Source: JAHFLF01 sp964560145
GTDB taxonomy: Bacteria > Patescibacteriota > Minisyncoccia > UBA6257 > 1-14-0-10-44-23
Length of the DNA: 12,186 nucleotides
Direction of reading: 5' to 3'
Assembly (NCBI GenBank): GCA_964560145.1
Contig: CAZLKS010000022.1
Coordinates: 1-12,186, forward strand
Positions 1 to 6,216 of this stretch are shown here, one piece after another. The translations under genes were made by a program, and so were the position numbers. The notes beneath the pieces were generated by a model. That model had not been told where the DNA came from, ran no database searches, and saw nothing but the letters and a program-made list of their open reading frames with translations. The first letter of the stretch is position 1, and each line of letters starts with the position of its first letter.

Positions 1-82
1 GGGTGGCGAAATGGCAGACGCAACAGCCTTAGGAGCTGTCGCCCGCAAGGGCATGTGGGTTCAAGTCCCTCCCCCAGCACCA
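1..82 (+). tRNA. tRNA-Leu (anticodon UAG), 5' end cut by the window
   Basis: This is a class II tRNA that reads CUA-type leucine codons. The anticodon arm has stem ACAGC/GCTGT around loop CTTAGGA, giving anticodon TAG. The long variable arm (GCCC/GGGC around GCAA) is typical of leucine tRNAs. The T loop is TTCAAGT, and CCA is encoded at 80-82. The 3' acceptor half CCCCAGC needs seven partners, but only GGG is present at the window start, so about four bases are missing. One T-T mismatch lies in the T stem. A T-rich stretch follows the CCA. Confidence 0.93.
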
Positions 83-92
83 TTAACTTTTC

Positions 93-197
93 TTTTTGAG
101 CGATTGCTTCGTTGCTTCGCTGCGTTTTGTCGCACGCAGTAGCATCATAACTACAGCATGCGCCACCACTCGCTCGCGCCTCGCACTAGCTCAAAAA
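93..197. repeat. Structured intergenic DNA with outer inverted repeat
   Basis: No gene is seen between the tRNA and the recombinase (83-350). TTTTTGAGC at 93-101 is the exact reverse complement of GCTCAAAAA at 189-197. Inside are a repeated TTGCTTCG word and a CTGCGT/ACGCAG hairpin. A separate small hairpin, CCGATA/TATCGG with a 3-nt loop, lies at 220-234. It could be a long hairpin RNA or simply repeat-rich spacer DNA; the sequence does not show a function. Confidence 0.4.
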
Positions 198-261
198 TAA
201 TGCGTTACTGGTTACACCTCCGATAATTTATCGGCCTTAATGAACTATTTCTTTTCGTTAT

Positions 262-336
262 GCACCTAGGAGGGACTTGAATCGTCGGACCCAGAATATT
301 CAGCAGAAAATTCTGGGGAGAGGGTGCCCAGACCTT
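262..336 (-). other. tRNA-like element, possibly a decayed tRNA or attachment-site remnant
   Basis: Read on the minus strand, a GCACC/GGTGC closing pair encloses an 8-bp stem CCCAGAAT/ATTCTGGG with a 12-nt loop, then TTCAAGTCCCTCC. Those 13 bases are identical to positions 60-72 in the T arm and 3' part of the tRNA-Leu, in inverted orientation. There is no D arm, the would-be T stem does not pair, and no CCA is present, so it is not a functional tRNA. It lies just downstream of the recombinase stop codon. An att-site remnant is possible, but T-arm sequence is common and the match could be coincidental. Confidence 0.3.
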
Positions 337-350
337 TGCCCGCCATAGCT

Positions 351-1271
351 TTAGCGGCGGCGGCCGTGGAAGCTCTTATGGATTTCTTTGAGTTCTTTGT
401 TGGTCAGGTGAGTATAAATCTGCGTGGTTGAGATATTACTGTGACCGAGCATCTCTTGCACCGAACGCAGGTCAGCTCCGTTTATCAATAAATCAGTGGC
501 AAATAAATGACGAAGCTTATGTGGCGTAACGTGTTCAGCGATGCCGGCTTTGCGCGTATAAAAGTTAACGAGCCGCTGAATAGAGCGCGAGTCGATTTGA
601 CCGAGCACCTTGGGCGGCTTTTTTGATTCCTTCGCAACTTTGCTCAGGCTCACAAATAGCCACTCCTCCGCATCACCTCGCTTATCTAAATATCGTTTTA
701 GTGCATCACGACATCCCTCCGACAAAAACACAACGCGAAGTTTTTCACCTTTCCCGCGAACAGTGAGCTCACCTCGGCTAAAATCAATATACCGCTTCAA
801 GCTACAAAGCTCAGAAACACGCAGCCCCGTAGAAAACAGCATCTCCAGAATCGCCCGGTCACGAAGAGCCCGCAACCCGTCACCCTCAGGTGCCGCCAGT
901 AGTCGCTCGAAATCGCGATACTCGGGGATTTGAATCTGCCGCGTTGGTATTTTAGGCAGCTCAATCTTGTCCGGTGAAAGCACCTTGTGGTCACGCTTTA
1001 TCAAAAACTTTAAAAAGTTACGGATAGCAATTACGTAATAATTCTGAGTAATCTTTTTAAGCTCGGCACCTCTACCACTCTCCGTGCGGGCAAGCGTCTT
1101 ACGAAAATCATTAACTGAACGCTCCGTAATATCAGCAACATTTTTGATTCCCGCTGTCGTAAAGAAGACCTTCAAATAATGGTCGTAATTACGTTGCGTT
1201 TTGAGCGAACGATTCTTTGTCAGCTCAAGATAATCCAAATAGTCTTTGAGCAAGTCATCAATCTGCGACAT
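351..1271 (-). CDS. Tyrosine recombinase, XerC/XerD family
   Basis: This is a site-specific DNA recombinase that breaks and rejoins DNA through a tyrosine-DNA intermediate. At 306 aa it matches the usual Xer length (about 300). An N-terminal SAM-like core-binding domain covers roughly residues 1-95 and the catalytic domain roughly 115-295. All catalytic residues are visible: R151 in STGLRVSEL, K174 in RGKGEK, H251 and R254 in PHKLRH, H277 in LGHSNI, and nucleophile Y286 in TQIYTH. A complete Xer without phage genes nearby suggests the housekeeping chromosome-dimer resolvase, probably the only one in such a genome, but a mobile-element integrase cannot be excluded given the tRNA and tRNA-like sequence downstream. 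The start is set by a TATACT box 6 nt upstream and there is no SD. The stop codon lies inside a CCGCC/GGCGG hairpin (341-361). Confidence 0.93.
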   Translation of the reverse strand: MSQIDDLLKDYLDYLELTKNRSLKTQRNYDHYLKVFFTTAGIKNVADITERSVNDFRKTLARTESGRGAELKKITQNYYVIAIRNFLKFLIKRDHKVLSPDKIELPKIPTRQIQIPEYRDFERLLAAPEGDGLRALRDRAILEMLFSTGLRVSELCSLKRYIDFSRGELTVRGKGEKLRVVFLSEGCRDALKRYLDKRGDAEEWLFVSLSKVAKESKKPPKVLGQIDSRSIQRLVNFYTRKAGIAEHVTPHKLRHLFATDLLINGADLRSVQEMLGHSNISTTQIYTHLTNKELKEIHKSFHGRRR

Positions 1272-1277
1272 ACCCTA

Positions 1278-1283
1278 AGTATA
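1278..1283 (-). promoter_or_regulatory. -10 box of a leaderless promoter for the recombinase
   Basis: On the minus strand TATACT is followed by TAGGGT and then the ATG. A 6-nt gap puts transcription start at or next to the start codon. The box sits in the 20-bp gap after the nucleotidyltransferase gene, so the recombinase can be transcribed separately from it. No convincing -35 is seen. Confidence 0.6.
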
Positions 1284-1291
1284 CCCCACTA

Positions 1292-2023
1292 CTACTTACT
1301 AAGCTCAATCACCGCAGGGTCCGGGTGGAACTCCAGCTCCTCGTCCGAATACACAATCAGTGGCTCAAGCTCAACTCGTGCCTCCTCACCCGTACCAGTA
1401 ATACTCATCCGATGAATCTCGCCTTTCTTTTCAACACGCAAGCCCGCCTCGATTCGCTTAATTTGATATTTCTTGAGCCGCTCTTCAACCCAATCACCAA
1501 CCCAACCACGAAGCAGAATCTCAAAGACACTTTTTATGTTGAATTCACCGCGATGCTTATAGCGACCATCCTCCTCAACCTTGCGGTCACCGATAAGTGC
1601 GGCATTGGCATCATAGAACTGCTGGATGCGACGTGGCGTCCCATATATCGGAACGATTGACTGATAGAGCAAACGCCAGTATCCGTTCGGCTTGAGCCGG
1701 AGCGTGTATGATTCGGGGGTTACAAAATGATTTAAGCAAATCTTATCGGCTGCCTCTGTGTTGCCATGTGCTTTTGACCGTCGCCAACCAAGCAGCCCAA
1801 AAGTAACGACTGAAAAGAATCGAGCGGTGAAAATGCGCCCTGACCGAACGCCAACAAGCATATCGAAATCTGACTCGGCATCCACGTTGCCTATCGCCAG
1901 CGACCCACTGCCAAAAACAAACTCAACAAAAGGAATCCACCGAAAAAGCCACGTCCGGCGATTGAGCTTGTGCCACTTTTTATCACACAAAACTTGCTGC
2001 TGTCGCTGTTGGATAGAATCCAT
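1292..2023 (-). CDS. Nucleotidyltransferase-fold protein (DNA polymerase beta superfamily)
   Basis: At 243 aa, the protein carries the superfamily signature FGSGSLAIG (residues 37-45) followed by ESDFDMLV, with D52 and D54 as the likely metal-binding acidic pair. Proteins with this fold transfer a nucleotide from an NTP to another molecule; the substrate here is not evident. A middle region (about 90-200) and a C-terminal part rich in charged residues show no second domain I recognise. It is not a minimal MNT/HEPN toxin-antitoxin pair: no HEPN partner is next to it and the protein is longer than MNT proteins. It is separated from the recombinase by 20 bp on the same strand, but both have their own promoter-like boxes. 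There is no SD before the ATG. Confidence 0.7.
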   Translation of the reverse strand: MDSIQQRQQQVLCDKKWHKLNRRTWLFRWIPFVEFVFGSGSLAIGNVDAESDFDMLVGVRSGRIFTARFFSVVTFGLLGWRRSKAHGNTEAADKICLNHFVTPESYTLRLKPNGYWRLLYQSIVPIYGTPRRIQQFYDANAALIGDRKVEEDGRYKHRGEFNIKSVFEILLRGWVGDWVEERLKKYQIKRIEAGLRVEKKGEIHRMSITGTGEEARVELEPLIVYSDEELEFHPDPAVIELSK

Positions 2024-2029
2024 ACGGTA

Positions 2030-2035
2030 AGTTTA
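2030..2035 (-). promoter_or_regulatory. -10-like box of a leaderless promoter for the nucleotidyltransferase
   Basis: On the minus strand TAAACT is followed by TACCGT and then ATG, the same 6-nt spacing as at the recombinase, rmuC, gpmI and prepilin genes. It is a weaker match than TATACT, but the shared geometry supports it. Confidence 0.45.
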
Positions 2036-2067
2036 TAGGTTATCGGTGATAGTGGATAGTGATTGAA

Positions 2068-2084
2068 GTTCGCCCTAGGCGAAC
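2068..2084. repeat. Perfect short hairpin between nucleotidyltransferase and rmuC
   Basis: GTTCGCC and GGCGAAC flank a 3-nt CTA loop. The hairpin lies downstream of rmuC on the minus strand but has no T run after it, so it is a weak terminator candidate. The flanking spacer is built from related words such as TATAGGTTAT and CTATAACC. Confidence 0.4.
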
Positions 2085-2114
2085 CACCTACACTATAACC
2101 CATCCCCTATAACC

Positions 2115-3209
2115 TCAATCCTCTTTGTCTATTACCGGTTTCTCGAGCACCTTCACCTCAAATCCGACGCTCTCACCCGTGATTCGCATGACGTCCTTAT
2201 CAACCTTGCCAAGCTCTTTATATGCCGCATTGTAGTGATTGACCGTCGTATTCATAGCATTGCCGAGCTTCACCATATACTCCTCATGTGCCTTCCAATG
2301 CTTTTGTAGCTCATTGATACGCTTCACGATATCCTGTGCCGCCTGCTCAACTTTGAAAGCCTTAAAACCATACAGCACCGATTGTAGATATGCAGCAAAG
2401 GTTGTCGGCGAGACGATAATAACTTTCTTGTCGTTGTAAGCGTAGTCGATTAAATTGCGCGTGTTCACCTTGACCACACCCACCTCATTAATGAGCAAAT
2501 CGTAATAGATTCCTTCGGCTGGGATGAACATGAAAGCGAAGGGCAGCGTCCCCTCATCTGGGCGGACATACTTAGAAGTCTCATCAATGCGCCGCTTCAA
2601 GTCGGCCGTGAAATCCTTTTGCAACTCCTCACGCTGCTTATCATCAATGGCCTGTGTTACACGATTGTAGTTATCCAGCGAAAACTTCGCGTCCACAGGA
2701 ATCATTCCCTCTTTAGTGACAATGACCGCGTCTACCGTCTCACCATTTTTGAACGAGTGCTGCATCTTATAGCTTCCAGGCGGCAAAATATTGCTCAGAA
2801 TTAATTCAAGCGATGCCTCCCCCAAATTTCCACGCTGCTTCTGATGTTTCAAAACTTTTTCCAAATTCGCCAGCTGCTCAGCAATAGTCATGAACTGCTT
2901 AGTCTGTTCGTTCGTTTTTGTCTGTTCACGCGTGACGTCAATCAGCGACTTGTTCATCTGTTCGCTAATCTCCTTTAACAGCTGCTGTGACTGACTAAAC
3001 TGGTGCCGCACACTCTCAGTCATCTCCTTGCGCGACTCACCCAGCTTTAAATCCACTGACTGCGTCAGCTGCTGAAGCTGTTGCTGAAGCAAGACCATAC
3101 CCTGCCCCTCCTCCGGCTTCGCACCCTGCCCCTTTTTGATAAACCAAAAAAGCAGCGCAAATCCGCCCAGCAAAACAAGTAATAGAATCGTAAATTGCCC
3201 CGTAGTCAT
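2115..3209 (-). CDS. rmuC: DNA recombination protein RmuC
   Basis: RmuC proteins are membrane-anchored, coiled-coil proteins with a nuclease-like fold; in E. coli loss of rmuC changes inversion rates at short inverted repeats. Visible here over 364 aa are an N-terminal membrane segment at about residues 7-24, a glutamine-rich coiled coil at about 40-120, and the RmuC domain from about 125 to 335. That domain shows the family motifs RGNLGE (126-131), PVDAKF (171-176) and the later segment FAFMFIPAEG followed by SPTTFAAYLQ. The length is shorter than E. coli RmuC but usual for many bacteria. The start is supported by the hydrophobic N terminus and a TATACT box 6 nt upstream; there is no SD. It is transcribed alone. 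Confidence 0.93.
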   Translation of the reverse strand: MTTGQFTILLLVLLGGFALLFWFIKKGQGAKPEEGQGMVLLQQQLQQLTQSVDLKLGESRKEMTESVRHQFSQSQQLLKEISEQMNKSLIDVTREQTKTNEQTKQFMTIAEQLANLEKVLKHQKQRGNLGEASLELILSNILPPGSYKMQHSFKNGETVDAVIVTKEGMIPVDAKFSLDNYNRVTQAIDDKQREELQKDFTADLKRRIDETSKYVRPDEGTLPFAFMFIPAEGIYYDLLINEVGVVKVNTRNLIDYAYNDKKVIIVSPTTFAAYLQSVLYGFKAFKVEQAAQDIVKRINELQKHWKAHEEYMVKLGNAMNTTVNHYNAAYKELGKVDKDVMRITGESVGFEVKVLEKPVIDKED

Positions 3210-3215
3210 GTACTT

Positions 3216-3221
3216 AGTATA
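3216..3221 (-). promoter_or_regulatory. -10 box of a leaderless promoter for rmuC
   Basis: On the minus strand TATACT is followed by AAGTAC and then ATG. The spacing of exactly 6 nt leaves no room for a ribosome binding site. Confidence 0.6.
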
Positions 3222-3244
3222 ACAGAACGCCCTAGAAACTGACT

Positions 3245-3275
3245 GCCGCGCCCTCGGGAATCCCGAAGGCGCGGC
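3245..3275 (-). terminator. GC-rich hairpin terminator of the 63-aa gene
   Basis: Two 15-nt arms pair with a single mismatch around a one-base centre, giving a very stable, almost perfect palindrome. It lies 13 bp past the stop codon of the 63-aa gene. The minus-strand tail AGTCAGTTTC has only a short T run. The core is similar in style to the palindrome at 10511-10536. Confidence 0.6.
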
Positions 3276-3287
3276 ATGGGGGCGGCC

Positions 3288-3479
3288 CTACTCGACGCGC
3301 TTCTTGAACATGTGATTCTTGCGAGCCTGGTGAGTCCTGACGAGCTCTAGGTAGCTGGCATCCGCAGCCATCAACCTGAGAGCCTTCTCGACGAGGCAGT
3401 CGGGCAGCATGCCCGACTCCTCGCTCATCTTGCCAGCGAGTTCGAAGACATTGTGATCGCACTTGTCCGGTTCGCCCAT
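3288..3479 (-). CDS. 63-aa protein of unknown function, SD-led
   Basis: I do not recognise the family. The protein starts MGEPDKCDHN and is charged and mostly helical in appearance, with no membrane segment; the C terminus is basic (ARKNHMFKKRVE). The start at 3479 is chosen over an in-frame ATG 15 codons upstream because AGGAGG ends 5 nt before it, an ideal spacing. The gene is flanked by its own hairpin terminator downstream and by a small dyad upstream. It shares strong SD, single-gene organisation and minus orientation with the genes at 8407-9042 and 10563-11387 and differs from the surrounding SD-less genes. It could be a small regulator, but that is only a guess. Confidence 0.65.
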   Translation of the reverse strand: MGEPDKCDHNVFELAGKMSEESGMLPDCLVEKALRLMAADASYLELVRTHQARKNHMFKKRVE

Positions 3480-3496
3480 GAGCACCTCCTGGTTAG

Positions 3497-3513
3497 GGTA
3501 TGTCCACCATACC
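3497..3513. promoter_or_regulatory. Dyad upstream of the 63-aa gene, possible operator
   Basis: GGTATG and CATACC are perfect inverted 6-mers around TCCAC, with weaker outer symmetry (TGGTT on one side, AACCA on the other). On the minus strand the region also holds a TG-preceded TATGGT -10-like hexamer. The dyad lies just upstream of the SD, a suitable place for a repressor site. No -35 is clear. Confidence 0.3.
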
Positions 3514-3589
3514 AAATCAACCAAAAAATTGCCACCTTAACAAAAAATCTCGGGACTTACGATGCCCCAAGATTCCGAATGATTATTTC

Positions 3590-3662
3590 CGCAATTCTCC
3601 TTTTGATTATAGACGACGCTCGTATCACTCCTGCGTCGATTTTAATCGAAAGAAGAATTGCG
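3590..3662. repeat. 73-nt imperfect inverted repeat
   Basis: Two 30-nt arms (3590-3619 and 3633-3662) are complementary at 25 of 30 positions around a 13-nt loop; the outer nine (CGCAATTCT) and inner six (CGACGC) are perfect. No ORF in this stretch looks real. It could be a structured RNA, a miniature transposon-like element or an extended hairpin. No target-site duplication is clear. The rest of 3525-3741 holds only the small hairpin described next. Confidence 0.5.
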
Positions 3663-3677
3663 AATATCTCCCCCTAT

Positions 3678-3695
3678 AAAAAAGCGGTTTACCGC
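3678..3695 (-). terminator. Rho-independent terminator, minus strand
   Basis: On the minus strand GCGGT and ACCGC pair around AA and are followed directly by six Ts. The stem is short (5 bp) but the T run is clean. No annotated gene ends here; the transcript it would end must start in or beyond the adjacent N gap, so an unseen small RNA or gene may lie there. Confidence 0.5.
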
Positions 3696-3741
3696 CCCAA
3701 CCCGCACTGCGTCATAGAAGAGCCGACATATTGTTCGCGGC

Positions 3742-3841
3742 NNNNNNNNNNNNNNNNNNNNNNNNNNNNNNNNNNNNNNNNNNNNNNNNNNNNNNNNNNN
3801 NNNNNNNNNNNNNNNNNNNNNNNNNNNNNNNNNNNNNNNNN
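3742..3841. other. Assembly gap of 100 Ns
   Basis: Exactly 100 Ns, the usual placeholder for a gap of unknown size. The bases touching it are inverted repeats of each other: TTCGCGG before and CCGCGAA after, so the break probably falls in a hairpin that stopped assembly. Open frames that cross it are not evidence of genes. Confidence 0.95.
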
Positions 3842-3857
3842 CCGCGAATCCACAAAT

Positions 3858-3891
3858 AAAAAAGGCTCGCCCCTCACAGGCTCGCCTCTTT
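3858..3891 (-). terminator. Terminator of the gpmI/DedA-like pair
   Basis: On the minus strand AAAGAGGC pairs with GCCTTTTT. A symmetrical GA/GA internal loop and an inner GCC/GGC pair complete the stem, closed by a 7-nt loop and followed by a T run. It lies 43 bp past the stop of the membrane-protein gene. The facing GA pairs could form sheared G-A pairs that stabilise the hairpin. Confidence 0.6.
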
Positions 3892-3934
3892 ATAGAAACC
3901 AGTATACCACATTCCACCCACCCCTGTGAATAAC

Positions 3935-4501
3935 CTAGCCGGCAATTGTCGCGATGGCGAGAATACCGAGCGTATTAAAGACGAAACTAATCACCGCCAC
4001 AAATTTCAGCTTACTATCCCCAATTCCCATAAGCGCCAAACCGATTTCATCGGGTATTGGTGTAGCAATGATGATTGCCCCAAGAACAATGAATAAGAAT
4101 CGAAAAAACGGGCTCGCAAAGAGCTCTCGATAAGTACTCTCGTGCCGCCGCTTCAACCACCCAACAATGCGGTCAATGAAATCGATTTTAATAATTTTAA
4201 AAAGGGTCAAGTCGCCCAGCATCGCCCCAGCTCCGCCAACCACAGCAATAAGGAGCAAAGGCGTGCCGCCCTCAGCTAATCGCACGAGCCCGATCGTTGC
4301 TGGTGCGACAGTAAAAACCGACGAATACATTACACCGATTGCAAAAACAAGAAGCAGCTCGCGAAAAACACCCATGTTTTGAATCTCAAAAACAAATGGA
4401 ACACGCATCAAAACAATCGCCGAAACAACGCTCCCCACCAGAAGCAACAATTGAAACCATCCCCGCTGCATAAGACTTACTTTTAACTCAACGAGGTTCA
4501 T
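3935..4501 (-). CDS. Small multi-pass membrane protein, DedA/VTT-like
   Basis: At 188 aa, the protein has about five hydrophobic segments (near residues 16-34, 47-72, 80-103, 131-153, 166-187). The segments GGAGAMLGDLTLFK (89-102) and TPIPDEIGLALMGIG (147-161) followed by a glycine-containing membrane helix resemble the DedA/VTT (SNARE-associated) layout of glycine-rich re-entrant helices and a conserved proline/acidic turn. DedA proteins are linked to membrane lipid and proton-motive-force balance; the assignment here is tentative. Its ATG overlaps the gpmI stop (ATGA), with no SD, so it is probably translated by coupling to gpmI. It shares no obvious function with the mutase. Confidence 0.6.
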   Translation of the reverse strand: MNLVELKVSLMQRGWFQLLLLVGSVVSAIVLMRVPFVFEIQNMGVFRELLLVFAIGVMYSSVFTVAPATIGLVRLAEGGTPLLLIAVVGGAGAMLGDLTLFKIIKIDFIDRIVGWLKRRHESTYRELFASPFFRFLFIVLGAIIIATPIPDEIGLALMGIGDSKLKFVAVISFVFNTLGILAIATIAG

Positions 4502-6063
4502 CGCAGTAATGGAAGCAAGGATTGACCGGTCATCTCGACTGGCTTCGGAATCTTCAAAATATCTAAAATCGTTGGTGCTACATCCGAAAGAATCCCAATA
4601 GCGCCAGATTCTGTCTGCTCCGCTTCCTGTGGACTCTTTGACTGCTTAAACTCCGGTCCGAGAATATATACTGGCACCGGGCTCGGATCATGGCTCGTTT
4701 CAGGGCTACCCGTCATCGCGTCCACCATCACCTCGGCATTACCATGGTCAGAAGTCACGACTAAATACGCACCTGTTTCTTCGCACGCCTTCACTACTCG
4801 CCCAAGTTGCTCATCCACCGTTTGAATCGCCACCAAACCGGCAGCAAAATTGCCGGTATGTGCCACCATGTCAGCGTTTGCAAAGTTCACAATGACCACA
4901 TCAAAAAGCTCTCCGCGTATCACCTCAACAACCTTATCAGCGATTTCTGCGGCCCGCATCTGCGGTTCCATATCGTGATGCTCAACGTTGCGTGATGGCA
5001 CCAAAAACTTTGTCTGACCATTAAATGGCTCATCGCGATATCCGTTGAAGAAATAGGTTACGTGAGCATATTTTTCGGTCTCGGCAATTAAAAGCTGAGT
5101 TTTGCCGGCATCAGCCAATACGCGACCGAGCGGATGCGTTATTTCTTCGCTCGGAAAAGCCACTGGCACATTGAAGTTCTTTGCATATTCAGTCATTGTT
5201 GCTACAAACAAGTTTTGAAACTTCTTCACTGGGAACTTATCAAAATCCGGCAAGACAAAGGTCTCAACAATCTGCCGAATACTGTCTTCGCGGAAGTCAG
5301 TGAAAATAATTGCATCGCCATCAGCAACAGGATGCGCTTCGGGACCAAGTAATGTTGCAGGAAGATACTCATCGCTCTCGCCTTTCTCATATGCCGCATC
5401 AATAACCTGCTGCACCGTAATAGCACTTGGTGGTATGTTGCCAACCATCACATCGTAAGCCGCCTTTGTTCTATCCCAGTGACTATCGCGGTCGAGTGCG
5501 AGGTGTCTTCCTGTTAAACTCGCCAAAACACCTACTCCCGCCGCCTCCGTCACCCTTCGCAGCCGTTCAATCAGCGAAACGACCGAACGTGGCCGACTGT
5601 CCTTGCCGTCCGCAAATAGATGAAGATTGACTTTTGCAACACCCTCACGAGCAGCAAACTCAATCAATGCCTGTAAATGCTCAAAAGCCGAATGAACGTT
5701 ACCTTCGGTGAGCAATCCGGCGATATTCAAAGCAGATCCATTTTTCTTGACATGTGCGAAAGCCTGCAAGAAAACTGGATTCTTGAAAAAGTCACCTCGT
5801 TCAACCGCAAGCGTAATTCGCGGGTAATGCTGATAGATAACCTTACCCGACCCGATTGTTAAGTGCCCAACCTCACTATTACCAACGTCATTCCATGGCA
5901 AACCAACGGCGATGCCAGAAGACTGCAAAGCACCAGCTAAATAATTCTGTTTGAGGTAAGCAATTGTCTTAGGATTAACCTGAAAAATCGGATTAGTAGA
6001 ATCGTGACGACCAATCCCCCAGCCATCCAAAATCGCCAGTACTAAGGTCTTTTTTGTGCTCAT
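4498..6063 (-). CDS. gpmI: 2,3-bisphosphoglycerate-independent phosphoglycerate mutase
   Basis: This is the cytosolic glycolytic enzyme that interconverts 3- and 2-phosphoglycerate using two metal ions and a phosphoserine. At 521 aa it is about the usual length. Visible key sites are D13 in ILDGWG, catalytic S63 in GNSEVGH, H124 in GNVHS, D152 in ADGKDSRP, R186 in GRHLALDRD, K331 in TEKYAH, D398 and H402 in ADMVAHTG, D439 and H440 in TSDHGNAE, and H458 in TSHDPSPVP. Some motifs depart from the usual form: DFREDSIRQ replaces NFRPDRARQ and GNVHS replaces GGVHSH, suggesting a divergent but active enzyme. The start at 6063 (MSTKK) is preferred to an in-frame ATG 21 nt upstream: it fits the family N terminus and has TACACT 6 nt before it. 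Confidence 0.96.
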   Translation of the reverse strand: MSTKKTLVLAILDGWGIGRHDSTNPIFQVNPKTIAYLKQNYLAGALQSSGIAVGLPWNDVGNSEVGHLTIGSGKVIYQHYPRITLAVERGDFFKNPVFLQAFAHVKKNGSALNIAGLLTEGNVHSAFEHLQALIEFAAREGVAKVNLHLFADGKDSRPRSVVSLIERLRRVTEAAGVGVLASLTGRHLALDRDSHWDRTKAAYDVMVGNIPPSAITVQQVIDAAYEKGESDEYLPATLLGPEAHPVADGDAIIFTDFREDSIRQIVETFVLPDFDKFPVKKFQNLFVATMTEYAKNFNVPVAFPSEEITHPLGRVLADAGKTQLLIAETEKYAHVTYFFNGYRDEPFNGQTKFLVPSRNVEHHDMEPQMRAAEIADKVVEVIRGELFDVVIVNFANADMVAHTGNFAAGLVAIQTVDEQLGRVVKACEETGAYLVVTSDHGNAEVMVDAMTGSPETSHDPSPVPVYILGPEFKQSKSPQEAEQTESGAIGILSDVAPTILDILKIPKPVEMTGQSLLPLLR

Positions 6064-6069
6064 ATGAAA

Positions 6070-6075
6070 AGTGTA
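6070..6075 (-). promoter_or_regulatory. -10 box of a leaderless promoter for gpmI
   Basis: On the minus strand TACACT, preceded by TGG as in an extended -10, is followed by six bases and ATG at 6063. A start at the upstream ATG (6084) would put the box inside the coding region. Confidence 0.5.
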
Positions 6076-6094
6076 CCATACCAAGGTTTTACCC

Positions 6095-6123
6095 TGTACA
6101 AGAAGCGGAGAATTCTATATTAT
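6095..6123 (+). promoter_or_regulatory. Candidate promoter for rny
   Basis: TGTACA (6095-6100) and TATTAT (6118-6123) are separated by 17 bp, a good match to the sigma-70 pattern. It lies in the divergent gpmI-rny region and would give a leader of roughly 85 nt. Other AT-rich hexamers (a TTATAC near 6140, minus-strand TATAAT at 6119-6124 and 6139-6144) make the choice uncertain. Confidence 0.4.
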
Positions 6124-6216
6124 AGAAGCATCGCATTAATTATACGTAATTCTATCATTTCGCTAAAAAATTCATGCCCCAGTTCATCCTAGTGAAGAAT
6201 TTAGCGGACTTATATC

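Noticed and set aside
3453..3929. Open frames crossing the N run at 3742-3841, and likewise at 9523-9622
   Set aside because: They stay open only because Ns cannot encode stops; the real sequence either side shows no domain or start signal.
6064..6084. Upstream in-frame ATG extending gpmI by seven codons
   Set aside because: The extension MVWYTFH is not part of the family N terminus, and the -10 box TACACT lies within it.
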